This document shows positions 34,667 through 42,245 of a DNA stretch of 64,000 bases, piece after piece. A model generated the notes under the pieces. It was not told the DNA's origin. It saw only the letters and a list, made by a program, of their open reading frames with translations, and did not search any database. Position 1 is the stretch's first letter, and each line of letters starts with the position of its first letter. The position numbers were made by a program, and so were the translations under genes. Location of the stretch: NCBI GenBank assembly GCA_002082585.1, contig CP020563.1:434001-498000 (forward strand). Direction: 5' to 3'. Source of the DNA: Kitasatospora albolonga (GTDB lineage: Bacteria; Actinomycetota; Actinomycetes; Streptomycetales; Streptomycetaceae).

Positions 34667-34854
34667 GACCGGCATTGTCCCGCCCGGCCGACGGCGCCCG
34701 CCGCCCGCCGCCGCGAGTGGGACGCGGATCACGTGGGTCCGGGCGGGAAGGGCGCCGAGGGATACGATCCCCGTATGCCGTCCGAACCGAAGCGAAGGGC
34801 TCTGCCGTGGCCGAACGCCCCTACCGCGCCCAACGCCCACGGTAAGATCCATGA

Positions 34855-36585
34855 TTGAAGCGACGGGCGACGGGCGACGGGCGACGGGCGACGGGCGACG
34901 GGCGACGGGCGACGGGCGACGGGCGGACAGTCCTCTTTGCGGTGAGATCCGCGGTGGCGCTGTACCGCCTCCTCGACGTGCTCCCCGTCTTCGCCGGTGA
35001 CGGCCGGATCAGCCCGTCCTTCACCCTGGTACCGGGATCGGAGTTCAGCGCCGACGCCCTGGCGGCGGTCGACGGTTCCGGAGCGCGCATCGTGCCGTGG
35101 GAGCAGGCGCTCACCACCTCCTACAGCCTCGTCCTCGTGGCCAGCCCGAAGGGGGACCTGCGGCTGCTGCACGGGCACCGGGTGCTCCTCCCGCACGGCG
35201 CGGGGTTCAGCAAGACGATCCGCGGCGAGGGGTCACCGGGCTCCGCCTCCGGTCTGGACCCGAAGTACCTCCTGCCCGGCGGGGCCACGGGCGCGGCGGA
35301 AGAAGAGGAAGAAGGCGGGTGGGCCACCGTCCATGCCCTCGCCCACCCCCATCAGGTCGACCGGCTGCGCGCCGCGAGCCCCCGTGACGGCGAGCAGGCC
35401 CGGGTGGTGGGCGATCCCACCCTGGAGCGGCTCCTCGCCTCGCACTCCCTCCGCGACCGGTACCGCGCCGCGCTGGGCACCGGAGCACGGCAGTTGGTCG
35501 CGATCGCGTCCACCTGGGGCCCCGAGTCGCTGCTCCGGCGGCGCCCGGGTCTACCGGCGGAGCTGGCCGCCGTGCTGCCCCACGACACCCATCAGCTGGC
35601 CCTGGTCGTGCACCCCAACGAGCGTGCCCGGATCGGTGACTTCGAGCTGAGGGAGCATCTGGCACCCGCTCTCGACGCGGGCATGGCGCTCGTCGGGGCC
35701 CATGAGCAGTGGGCGGCCACGCTCATCGCCGCCGACGCTCTGATCACCGACCACGGATCGGCGGCCCTGTACTACGCGGCGGTGGCCGACCGGCCGGTGC
35801 TCGGCGCCTGTGACGGGGGTGACGAGCTGATCGCGGGCACCCCGATGGCCCGGCTGCTGGGGTCGGTCCCCCGGCTGGGCCCGGCCGGGGAGATCCACCG
35901 GCAGCTGACGGCGTACCGCCCGGGAGCCGGACGTGACGCGGCCCGGGCCGCGTTCGCCGAGCAGGGGCACGCCCTGGACCGTATGAAGGAGCTGCTCTAC
36001 CGGCTGCTCGGCCTCCCCGCGCCGTCCGCTCCCGTCGAACCGCGCACGCTGCCCGCTGCCGCCCCCACGACCCGTACGCCTGCCGCCTTCGACGTCTTCG
36101 TCGACCGTGACGGGGACCGGGTGCGGGTGGACCGGGTGCCCGCTCATGCCGGGCCCCCGGGGCACCATCTGGCCGTCGAGCACGGTGCGGCCGGTGAGCG
36201 GAGCGTACGGAGCGCCGGGCTGCTCTACCGCCGCGCCCTCGCCGCCGGGCCGGGGCCCCTGGACACCGCGTGGACGGCGGGCGGCTGGTCGGCCCACGCG
36301 CTCGGCCGGTACCCGGGCTGCCGGGCCGCCGCCGCTGTGCTGCCCTGCGGGACGGGCGTCCTGCGGGTGCGGGGGGACGACCGGCTGTTCGCCGTCCGGA
36401 TCGAGCCCGTGGCCGAGGACGGCCGTGTGGTGCGGGCCGATCCGGCGGCGGCGCTCTCCGCCGTGCACTCCTGGGTGGCGAAGCGGGAGGACCCGCCCGC
36501 CTCCTTCCACTGCCTGCTCGGCCACCGCGCCTTCCGGGTCCTGGTCTCCCCCGCCACGGAGGCCGAGCAGGACCGGACCTTCTGA
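34855..36585 (+). CDS. TagB/TagF-like (CDP-glycerol glycerophosphotransferase-fold) protein
   Basis: The product, up to 576 residues, has the conserved order TVLFAVRSAVALYRLLDVLPVFAGD, FTLVPGSEF, LLLPHGAGFSKTI, ALVVHPNER and LITDHGSAALYYAAVADRP. These match the GT-B-like fold of CDP-glycerol glycerophosphotransferases, in a streptomycete group often mislabelled as translation initiation factor 2. The C-terminal 180 residues form an extra domain. The true start is uncertain: TTG 34855 is the earliest in-frame start (TGA at 34852 blocks further extension), GTG 34942 is internal to the first strand, and an ATG at 34851 is out of frame. The region 34861-34923 is nine copies of a 7-bp repeat encoding ATGDGRR units. 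Confidence 0.75.
   Translation: MKRRATGDGRRATGDGRRATGDGRTVLFAVRSAVALYRLLDVLPVFAGDGRISPSFTLVPGSEFSADALAAVDGSGARIVPWEQALTTSYSLVLVASPKGDLRLLHGHRVLLPHGAGFSKTIRGEGSPGSASGLDPKYLLPGGATGAAEEEEEGGWATVHALAHPHQVDRLRAASPRDGEQARVVGDPTLERLLASHSLRDRYRAALGTGARQLVAIASTWGPESLLRRRPGLPAELAAVLPHDTHQLALVVHPNERARIGDFELREHLAPALDAGMALVGAHEQWAATLIAADALITDHGSAALYYAAVADRPVLGACDGGDELIAGTPMARLLGSVPRLGPAGEIHRQLTAYRPGAGRDAARAAFAEQGHALDRMKELLYRLLGLPAPSAPVEPRTLPAAAPTTRTPAAFDVFVDRDGDRVRVDRVPAHAGPPGHHLAVEHGAAGERSVRSAGLLYRRALAAGPGPLDTAWTAGGWSAHALGRYPGCRAAAAVLPCGTGVLRVRGDDRLFAVRIEPVAEDGRVVRADPAAALSAVHSWVAKREDPPASFHCLLGHRAFRVLVSPATEAEQDRTF
34861..34923 (+). repeat. Heptanucleotide tandem repeat (CGACGGG)9 at a gene start
   Basis: Nine perfect head-to-tail copies of CGACGGG begin 10 nt after an ATG (34851) and 6 nt after a TTG (34855), and end 18 nt before GTG 34942. 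Seven is not a multiple of three, so gain or loss of units changes the reading frame. Three units encode ATGDGRR. Nothing else like it occurs in the window. Confidence 0.95.
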
Positions 36586-36611
36586 ACCGCGCCCCCACGC
36601 TCCCCGGAGCC

Positions 36612-38615
36612 TCAGGCCAGTCCGTGCCGTCCCCTGAGCTCCGCGGCGGCGCTCCGGTGCTCCTCGGCCTCCTGTGCGTCGCCCTCGTCCTCCGCCACCT
36701 GGGCCAGGGCGTCCAGGACTCCGGCCGTTCCGATGTCGGAGTTCCTCGCCCGGGCCGCCGTCAGCGCCGCCTCGATATGGGTACGGGCTTCGCCGGTGCG
36801 GCCGGCCAGACGGAGCGCCCGGCCGAGGGCGAGCCCCGTACGGCCGGTCATCCGCACCCGCCCCAGCTCCTGGGCCGTGCGGTGGGCCAGGTCGAGCAGC
36901 TCCACCGCCGCCCCCGCGTCGCCGAGCTTGAGGCGGGCCTCCCCCAGACGGTAGGTCAGCAGCATCTCGCCGTACGGGTTGGGGATGGCCCGGTGCAGGG
37001 CCCGGGACTCCTCGAAGTCCCGGGTGGCGGCGGCCCAGTCGCCCCGTACCCCGTTCAGCGTCCCCCGGAACTCCACGACGGAGGCGCGCAGTTTCGCGTC
37101 CCGCTTCGATCCGCCCAGCAGCCGGGCCCCGGCCGCCGCCCGGTCCAGCGCTTCGCCCGCCTCCTCGGTCCGGCCCGACTGCCAGAGCGCGCGGGCCAGT
37201 TGGGAGTGGGTGCGGACGATCGCGGGGACGTTCCCGGCCCGTACGGCGGCCTCGGTGGTCGTACGGAAGACCTCGGTCACATCCGCCTGGTGCGGGTGGT
37301 CGAGGAAGAAGGTCCACACCGGCTCGCCGAGCATCCACGTCTCGTCGTCCCAGTCCCGTGCGGCTGCCAGCCGTACGCAGGCGAAGAGCGTGTGCCGCTC
37401 GTCGTAGAGCCACCGTGCGGCCCGCAGCTTCCGCGCCTCGGCGACCGTGGCGTCCACGGCCGTTTCCGGGTCCTCCAGGGGCGCGTCCGGGGCGCCTTCG
37501 ACCGGGGGCACCTCCTCGGCGACGGTCAGCCTCCGGCCCGCGGCGAACCGGTCCGCGCGCTGGCTCTGGCGCAGGACCCAGCGGACGAACCGGCGCTGTG
37601 CCCCGGCCAGTTCGCCGTCGGCCGCGTCCAGCCGGGCCCGCCGCCGGGCGTGGTCCCCGAGCCATTCGGGGAGCCGTACCCGGCCGTCCTCCCGGTGCAG
37701 CAGATCCCGGATGTCCAGGAATCCGGCCCGGTTCAGCTCCTGCAACGCGTCGTCGCAGGCGTCGCCGCCCAGCCCCAGCAGCGCCGCCGCGGCCTCCCTC
37801 GTCAAGGAGATGTCGGGGACACCGGCGAGCAGGCGGTACAGGAGTGCGGACGTCGGCGGTAACTCCCGGTAGGTCTCGTCCCAGAGCGATTCCACTTCCG
37901 TGATTCCCTTCTCGCGGAACTGCTCGGTGAGCTCGGCCAGCAGCCGGGGCAGGGGGAGCAGCGGGTTCCGCCGCACCCAGGCGCCCGCGGCCCGCAGCGC
38001 GGCGGGGAGTCCGGAGCAGAGCCGGGCCAGCTCTCCGGCCGCCGCCGGGTCTCCCGTGAGCCGCCGGTCGCGGACGAGGAGGCTCAGCAGTTCCAGCGCC
38101 ACCGGCTCCGGGAAGGGCGAGAGCGCGATCTCCAGCGCCGTGCCGTCGGCCAGGTCGTGGAGGGGGCCCCGGCTCACCACGAGGACCAGGGCGGCCCCCG
38201 ACGGCGGGAGCAGCGGCTCGACCTCGGAGGCGTACCTCACGTTGTCCAGGACCACGATCAGCGGTTCACCGGCCGTCATCCGCCGGTACTGCCTGCACCG
38301 GGCGTCGAACTGGGGCGCCAGCGCCTCCACCCCGAGGGAGTTCAGGAGCTGGCCGAGCACGTCCCCGACGTCGAGCTCGCCGCGCAGCCGGAACCGGTCG
38401 AGGTCGGCGCTGAGCACCCTGGCGCCGGTCCGCGCGTGCAGCGTACGGGCGGTCCTGAGGGCGAGTTCCGTCCTGCCCAGTCCGGCAGGTCCCCACAGGA
38501 CCACGGGGAAGGGCCGGTCGGGGGCGGTCCACTCCTCCAGCCCGGCGTAGATCTGCGCCCCTTCGCTCTCCCGGTCGACGAAGTGCGCGATCTCCGGCGG
38601 TAGTTCCGTCGTCAT
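36612..38615 (-). CDS. NB-ARC/TPR protein with altered Walker A and a TTA codon
   Basis: The 667-residue protein has an N-terminal STAND-type ATPase domain and a C-terminal superhelix of TPR-like repeats (about residues 440-660, e.g. ARALWQSGRTEEAGEALDRA). Walker A reads GPAGLGRT (42-49): Arg48 replaces the Lys that normally holds the beta-phosphate. Walker B is PLIVVLDNV. There is no DNA-binding domain, unlike AfsR/SARP regulators. One in-frame TTA codon (37862-37860, Leu in RELPP) makes translation depend on the bldA leucyl-tRNA. It converges on the TagB-like gene with a 26-bp gap. It may act as a signal scaffold; partners are unknown. Confidence 0.83.
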   Translation of the reverse strand: MTTELPPEIAHFVDRESEGAQIYAGLEEWTAPDRPFPVVLWGPAGLGRTELALRTARTLHARTGARVLSADLDRFRLRGELDVGDVLGQLLNSLGVEALAPQFDARCRQYRRMTAGEPLIVVLDNVRYASEVEPLLPPSGAALVLVVSRGPLHDLADGTALEIALSPFPEPVALELLSLLVRDRRLTGDPAAAGELARLCSGLPAALRAAGAWVRRNPLLPLPRLLAELTEQFREKGITEVESLWDETYRELPPTSALLYRLLAGVPDISLTREAAAALLGLGGDACDDALQELNRAGFLDIRDLLHREDGRVRLPEWLGDHARRRARLDAADGELAGAQRRFVRWVLRQSQRADRFAAGRRLTVAEEVPPVEGAPDAPLEDPETAVDATVAEARKLRAARWLYDERHTLFACVRLAAARDWDDETWMLGEPVWTFFLDHPHQADVTEVFRTTTEAAVRAGNVPAIVRTHSQLARALWQSGRTEEAGEALDRAAAGARLLGGSKRDAKLRASVVEFRGTLNGVRGDWAAATRDFEESRALHRAIPNPYGEMLLTYRLGEARLKLGDAGAAVELLDLAHRTAQELGRVRMTGRTGLALGRALRLAGRTGEARTHIEAALTAARARNSDIGTAGVLDALAQVAEDEGDAQEAEEHRSAAAELRGRHGLA

Positions 38616-38786
38616 CCTGGTCCGGCCCCGTCCGTGCGATCAGCATTCCCCAGCCGAAGAGTACGCAGGATCGGGGGGAAACAAACAGGATGCCGGGATC
38701 GTGTCCGGTACCGCCGGGTGGCGGGCGGAGGGGCGGGCGTACGGTTTCCGCTGCCACCGAAGCGGGAGAACGGGAGCGTTGACGCC

Positions 38787-39929
38787 ATGAGGATCACCGA
38801 GCGGGAGCTCAACCGCTCCACACTCGTCCGGCAGTTGCTGCTGCGGCGGGAGCCGCTGGACGCCGTCGAGGGCGTACGGCGGGTGGTCGCGCTCCAGGCC
38901 CAGCAGCCCGCCTCGCCGTACATCGCGCTGTGGAACCGCCTCGCGGGCTTCGATCCGGCCGGGCTCGACGAGGCGTTCACGGATCACCGGGTCGTGAAGG
39001 CGACGCTGATGCGGCTCACGCTCCACGCCGTGCACGCCGGTGACCATCCGGCCTTCCGGGAGGCCATGCATCCGGTGGTGCGCGCTTCCCGGCTGGGCAG
39101 CCGGTTCACCGCCTCCGGGCTGACGGCCGAGGACGCCGACGCGCTGGTGCCGCAGTTGCTGGAGTTCGCGGACCGGCCCCGGACCAACGCCGAGTGCGAG
39201 GCGTGGCTGGGCGAGCGGCTGGGGGCGCCGCCGAAGGACGGGGCGTGGTGGGGGCTGCGGCAGTACACGCCGCTGCTCCACGCGCCCACCGCCCCGCCGT
39301 GGTCGTTCGGTCACCGGCCCGCGTACATCGCACCGCCGGGCGGGCCGGTACGGACGGACGCGGAGGCGTCGGCCGCGTCCCTGCGGACGCTGGTCGTGCG
39401 CTACCTCGAAGGGTTCGGTCCCGCGTCGGTGCTGGACGTGGCCCAGTTCGCCATGGTCACACGGACCCGGGCGAGGGCGGCGCTGGCGGAGCTCGGCGGG
39501 GAGCTGGAGCGGCTGACGGGCCCGGCGGGCGAGGAGCTGTTCGACCTGCCGGGCGCCCCGCGCCCGGACGGGGACCGGGCGGCTCCGCCCCGGCTGATGG
39601 CGATGTGGGACAGCGTCCTGCTGGCGTACGCGGACCGGGGCCGGGTCCTGCCGTCCGCGTACCGGAAGGCGGTGATCCGGACGAACGGTGATGTACTGCC
39701 GACGCTGCTGGTCGACGGGTATGTGGCCGGGGTGTGGCGCCCGGTCGCCGGGGGCATCGAGGCGACCGCGTTCCATCCGCTGTCCGACGGGGTCTGGGAG
39801 GAGCTCGCCGCCGAGGCGCGGTCGCTGGTGGGCTTCCTCGCCGACCGTGAGCCGGAGGTGTACCGGCGTTACGGTCACTGGTGGAGCCGGCTCCCGGACG
39901 CCTCCGTGCGGGTGCTGCCCGGCGGTTGA
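38787..39929 (+). CDS. Winged-helix protein of the HTH_42 / AlkZ-like DNA glycosylase family
   Basis: The 380-residue protein belongs to the HTH_42 (YcaQ/AlkZ) family, whose studied members unhook DNA crosslinks by base excision. It has three winged-helix-like parts, the QxQ-type site in VVALQAQQPASPYIALWNRL that fits the AlkZ catalytic motif, and the conserved LMRLTLHAVH and PPRLMAMWDSVLLAYADR segments. Many streptomycetes have orphan AlkZ-like genes outside any drug cluster; this one fits that group. The ATG at 38787 is preceded by GGGAG 10 nt upstream. Its last 55 bp overlap the convergent channel gene. Confidence 0.82.
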   Translation: MRITERELNRSTLVRQLLLRREPLDAVEGVRRVVALQAQQPASPYIALWNRLAGFDPAGLDEAFTDHRVVKATLMRLTLHAVHAGDHPAFREAMHPVVRASRLGSRFTASGLTAEDADALVPQLLEFADRPRTNAECEAWLGERLGAPPKDGAWWGLRQYTPLLHAPTAPPWSFGHRPAYIAPPGGPVRTDAEASAASLRTLVVRYLEGFGPASVLDVAQFAMVTRTRARAALAELGGELERLTGPAGEELFDLPGAPRPDGDRAAPPRLMAMWDSVLLAYADRGRVLPSAYRKAVIRTNGDVLPTLLVDGYVAGVWRPVAGGIEATAFHPLSDGVWEELAAEARSLVGFLADREPEVYRRYGHWWSRLPDASVRVLPGG

Positions 39930-40834
39930 TCCGGGGGCCCGGGGTGCGGTGCGGCGGCCAGGGCGCGTTCGAGGTCGTCCAGGGCCCGCCGGGCGGTCGC
40001 GATCCGGTCGCGGAGCAGTGCCGGGTCGCCGGTGTACGGGGGGTGCGGGGCCCCGGTCCGGTCGGGGGCGGTGTCCGCCGCCTCCGCCTCCTCCTCGGCC
40101 TCCAGGGAGCGGGCCTCGTCCAGGGAGGTGATCACGACCCCGATCAGTACGTTGACCAGGACGAACGAGGCGAGCAGGACGTATGAGGCGTAGTAGAGGA
40201 GGCTCCACCGGGAGATCTCCAGACCGGCCCGCACCGCGTCGCCGAGGCCGTCCAGGGTCATCAGCAGGAAGAGGGTGAGGACGGCGCGGCCGAGGGAGCC
40301 GAAGTGTTCGGGGTCCTCGGCCGAGAAGCAGATCCAGCCGACCATCGCGTAGAGGTAGAGCAGCAGGCCCCCGACGAGCAGGAAGCTGGCGGTGCCCGGC
40401 AGGCTCCTGCCGACCGCGACCAGGATGATCCGCAACTGGGGCAGGAAGCGGGCCGCGCGGAGCACCCGGGCCAGCCGCAGCAGGCGCAGGACGGTCCCGT
40501 TCTCGCGGATGAACGGGAAGTACGCGGAGAGGACGACGGCAAGGTCGAAGAGGTTCCAGGGGTCGCGGAAGAAGGCCGCGGGGCGGTCGGCGTGGGCTCC
40601 GGCGCGCAGCAGGATCTCCACGGTGAACGCGGTGAGGAACGCGTACTCGGCGACGCGTAAGCCCAGGTGCCAGCGGCCGACGAGGCCGGAGTACGTCTCG
40701 ACGCCCAGGACCACCGCGTTGGCGAGGATCAGGGCGAAGACGGCCACGGCGAACCAGCGGGCCTCGGTGATCTCCCGGCAGCGCCCGGCCACCGCCTGGC
40801 GGCGGCGCGGTGTCCGCGCCGTACCGTCGGTCAT
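39875..40834 (-). CDS. Voltage-gated-type cation channel (ion transporter family), with TTA codon
   Basis: The 319-residue protein has six transmembrane helices. S4 carries regularly spaced Arg residues (RLLRLARVLRAARFLPQLR), and a re-entrant pore loop FLLMTLDGLGDAV lies before S6. The filter TLDGLGD differs from the Na+-type TLESW and the K+-type TVGYG, so selectivity cannot be told. The C-terminal tail is Glu/Ala-rich (a possible coiled coil) then Pro-rich. A TTA codon at 40660-40658 (GLRVAEY) implies bldA dependence. Start ATG 40834 is chosen for the conserved N-terminus. The promoter region holds a TCTACA-N4-TGTAGA dyad shared with the TatA-like gene. Confidence 0.85.
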   Translation of the reverse strand: MTDGTARTPRRRQAVAGRCREITEARWFAVAVFALILANAVVLGVETYSGLVGRWHLGLRVAEYAFLTAFTVEILLRAGAHADRPAAFFRDPWNLFDLAVVLSAYFPFIRENGTVLRLLRLARVLRAARFLPQLRIILVAVGRSLPGTASFLLVGGLLLYLYAMVGWICFSAEDPEHFGSLGRAVLTLFLLMTLDGLGDAVRAGLEISRWSLLYYASYVLLASFVLVNVLIGVVITSLDEARSLEAEEEAEAADTAPDRTGAPHPPYTGDPALLRDRIATARRALDDLERALAAAPHPGPPDQPPGSTRTEASGSRLHQ

Positions 40835-40927
40835 TCTGCTTCCCCGGTCGTCCGGGACCGCCCAACAAGAGCGGCCTGAAAGGCGGTTGTACGGGGAGCA
40901 TGAACACAGACACCCGCGAGCAGATAC

Positions 40928-40943
40928 TCTACAGCCCTGTAGA
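40928..40943. promoter_or_regulatory. Predicted BlaI-family operator, site 1
   Basis: TCTACAGCCCTGTAGA is a perfect 6+6 inverted repeat with a 4-nt centre. It lies between the channel gene (minus, start 40834) and the TatA-like gene (plus, start 41014). The TACA/TGTA arms are the hallmark of BlaI/MecI/CopY operators. Two similar sites occur at 43780 and 45731. Confidence 0.7.
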
Positions 40944-41013
40944 TTCATCTCTGCCGGTCCGTCAGGAATCCGGATGAACCGTCGTCCGGCCGGCCTCAGA
41001 GAAAGCAGCCACC

Positions 41014-41226
41014 ATGTTCGGGATCGGCGAGCTCACTATTCTTCTTCTGGTGATCGTGGCGGTGCTGGCCGTGAAGAGGCTGCCCGGCCTCGTCCGGTCG
41101 GCCGGTCAGGCCGCACGCATCCTCAAGAGCGAGAAGCAGGCGCTCAAGGACGACGCCGCCGGGGCCCCGGACCGGCCGGCCCCCCGCGTGATCCGCGGGG
41201 AGACGGCCGAGCGGGACGTTCCCTAA
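41014..41226 (+). CDS. TatA/TatE-like membrane protein
   Basis: The 70-residue protein has the TatA layout: MFGIGELTILLLVIVAVLAV membrane helix, a hinge with KRLPGLVRSAGQAARILKSEKQAL as the amphipathic helix, and a short polar tail. The FGxGE start and the RLP hinge are typical. It would add to the twin-arginine translocation pore, but no TatB or TatC gene is here, so it may be a stress-specific paralogue. Its TAA stop overlaps the stop of the convergent CNNM gene by 4 bp. Operator site 1 lies 71 bp upstream of the start. Confidence 0.86.
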   Translation: MFGIGELTILLLVIVAVLAVKRLPGLVRSAGQAARILKSEKQALKDDAAGAPDRPAPRVIRGETAERDVP

Positions 41227-42245
41227 CGGGCCGTCGGGGGGTGGAGCAGCCTGGAGAGAAGGTCGTCGAGGCTGACCAGGCCGGTGAGCCGGCCCTCCCC
41301 GTCGCGTACGACGGCGATCGTCGCGCGGCGCTCGCGCAGCCGCTCCACGGCCTGGGCGGCCGTCTCGTCCCGCGTCAGTTCCGGTACGGGCCGGGCCAGG
41401 CCCCGGGCGCGGACGTCCCGGCCCCCGGCGCGGGCGACCAGGGCGTCCCGGGCGTGCACCGAGCCCAGGACCCGCTCCCCGTCCCGGACCAGCAGACGGG
41501 TCCGGTCGGCGGCGGTGGCGGCGGCCAGGATGCGGTCAAGGTCCGCGTCCGCGGGCACGGTCACGATCCGCTCGGCGGGGATCTGGAATTCCGCCACCGG
41601 GGTCTGCGGTTCGGTCAGCGTCCGGGTCACCAGTCCGGAGTCGCCCTTGCTGATCAGCCCGAGGCGCTCGGACTCCTCGATCAGATGGGTCAGCTGGTCG
41701 CGGTTGTGCACGGAGGTGAGCTCGTCGCGCGGGGTCACCCGGCAGAGCCGTACCAGCGCGTTGCTGATCGCGTTCAGCATCCGGATCAGCGGGCGTACGA
41801 CCTTGACCACGGCGCGGAACGCCGGGCTCAGGAGCATCGCGGAGCGCTCCGGGTGGGCGATGGCCCAGGACTTGGGCGCCATCTCGCCGACCACCATGTG
41901 CAGGAAGACCACGAGGGCCATCGCCAGGGCGAAGGCGATCCCGTAGCTGAGGGCGGTCGGCAGTCCGAGCCGCTGGAGCAGCGGGTCCAGTTCGTGCGAG
42001 ATGGCGGGCTTGGAGACGGCGCCGAGGCCCAGGGTGCAGAGGGTGATGCCGAGCTGGGCGCCCGCGAGCATCAGGGACAGCTCGCGCATCCCGGCGAGGG
42101 CCGCCTTGGCGCCGCGCTGCCCGGCGAGGGCCGCCTGTTCCATGCGGTGGCGCTTGGAGGCGACCAGGGCGAACTCGGCGGCGACGAAGAAGCCGCTGCC
42201 GATCAGCAGCAGCACGGTGACGAAGAGCGCCATGGGGAAGCTCAT
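41223..42245 (-). CDS. CNNM/hemolysin-family membrane protein with CBS domains
   Basis: The 340-residue protein has an N-terminal CNNM (DUF21) membrane domain (MALFVTVLLLIGSGFFVAAEFALVASKRHRMEQ, LSLMLAGAQLGITLCTLGLGAV, VVFLHMVVGEMAPKSWAIAHPE) and a CBS pair (RIVTVPADADLDRILAAA, LTGLVSLDDLLSRLL). CNNM/CorC proteins export or regulate Mg2+ and other divalent ions. It lacks the C-terminal CorC_HlyC domain of its upstream neighbour. The ATG overlaps the stop of that gene by 4 bp, so the two are coupled and may form a heterodimer. Confidence 0.92.
   Translation of the reverse strand: MSFPMALFVTVLLLIGSGFFVAAEFALVASKRHRMEQAALAGQRGAKAALAGMRELSLMLAGAQLGITLCTLGLGAVSKPAISHELDPLLQRLGLPTALSYGIAFALAMALVVFLHMVVGEMAPKSWAIAHPERSAMLLSPAFRAVVKVVRPLIRMLNAISNALVRLCRVTPRDELTSVHNRDQLTHLIEESERLGLISKGDSGLVTRTLTEPQTPVAEFQIPAERIVTVPADADLDRILAAATAADRTRLLVRDGERVLGSVHARDALVARAGGRDVRARGLARPVPELTRDETAAQAVERLRERRATIAVVRDGEGRLTGLVSLDDLLSRLLHPPTAR

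Noticed and set aside
34861..34923. CRISPR array
   Set aside because: The units are 7 bp with no spacers, so this is a simple tandem repeat.
36270..37862. 530-codon plus-strand frame across the end of the TagB-like gene and antisense to the NB-ARC gene
   Set aside because: Low-complexity translation; both underlying genes are well supported.
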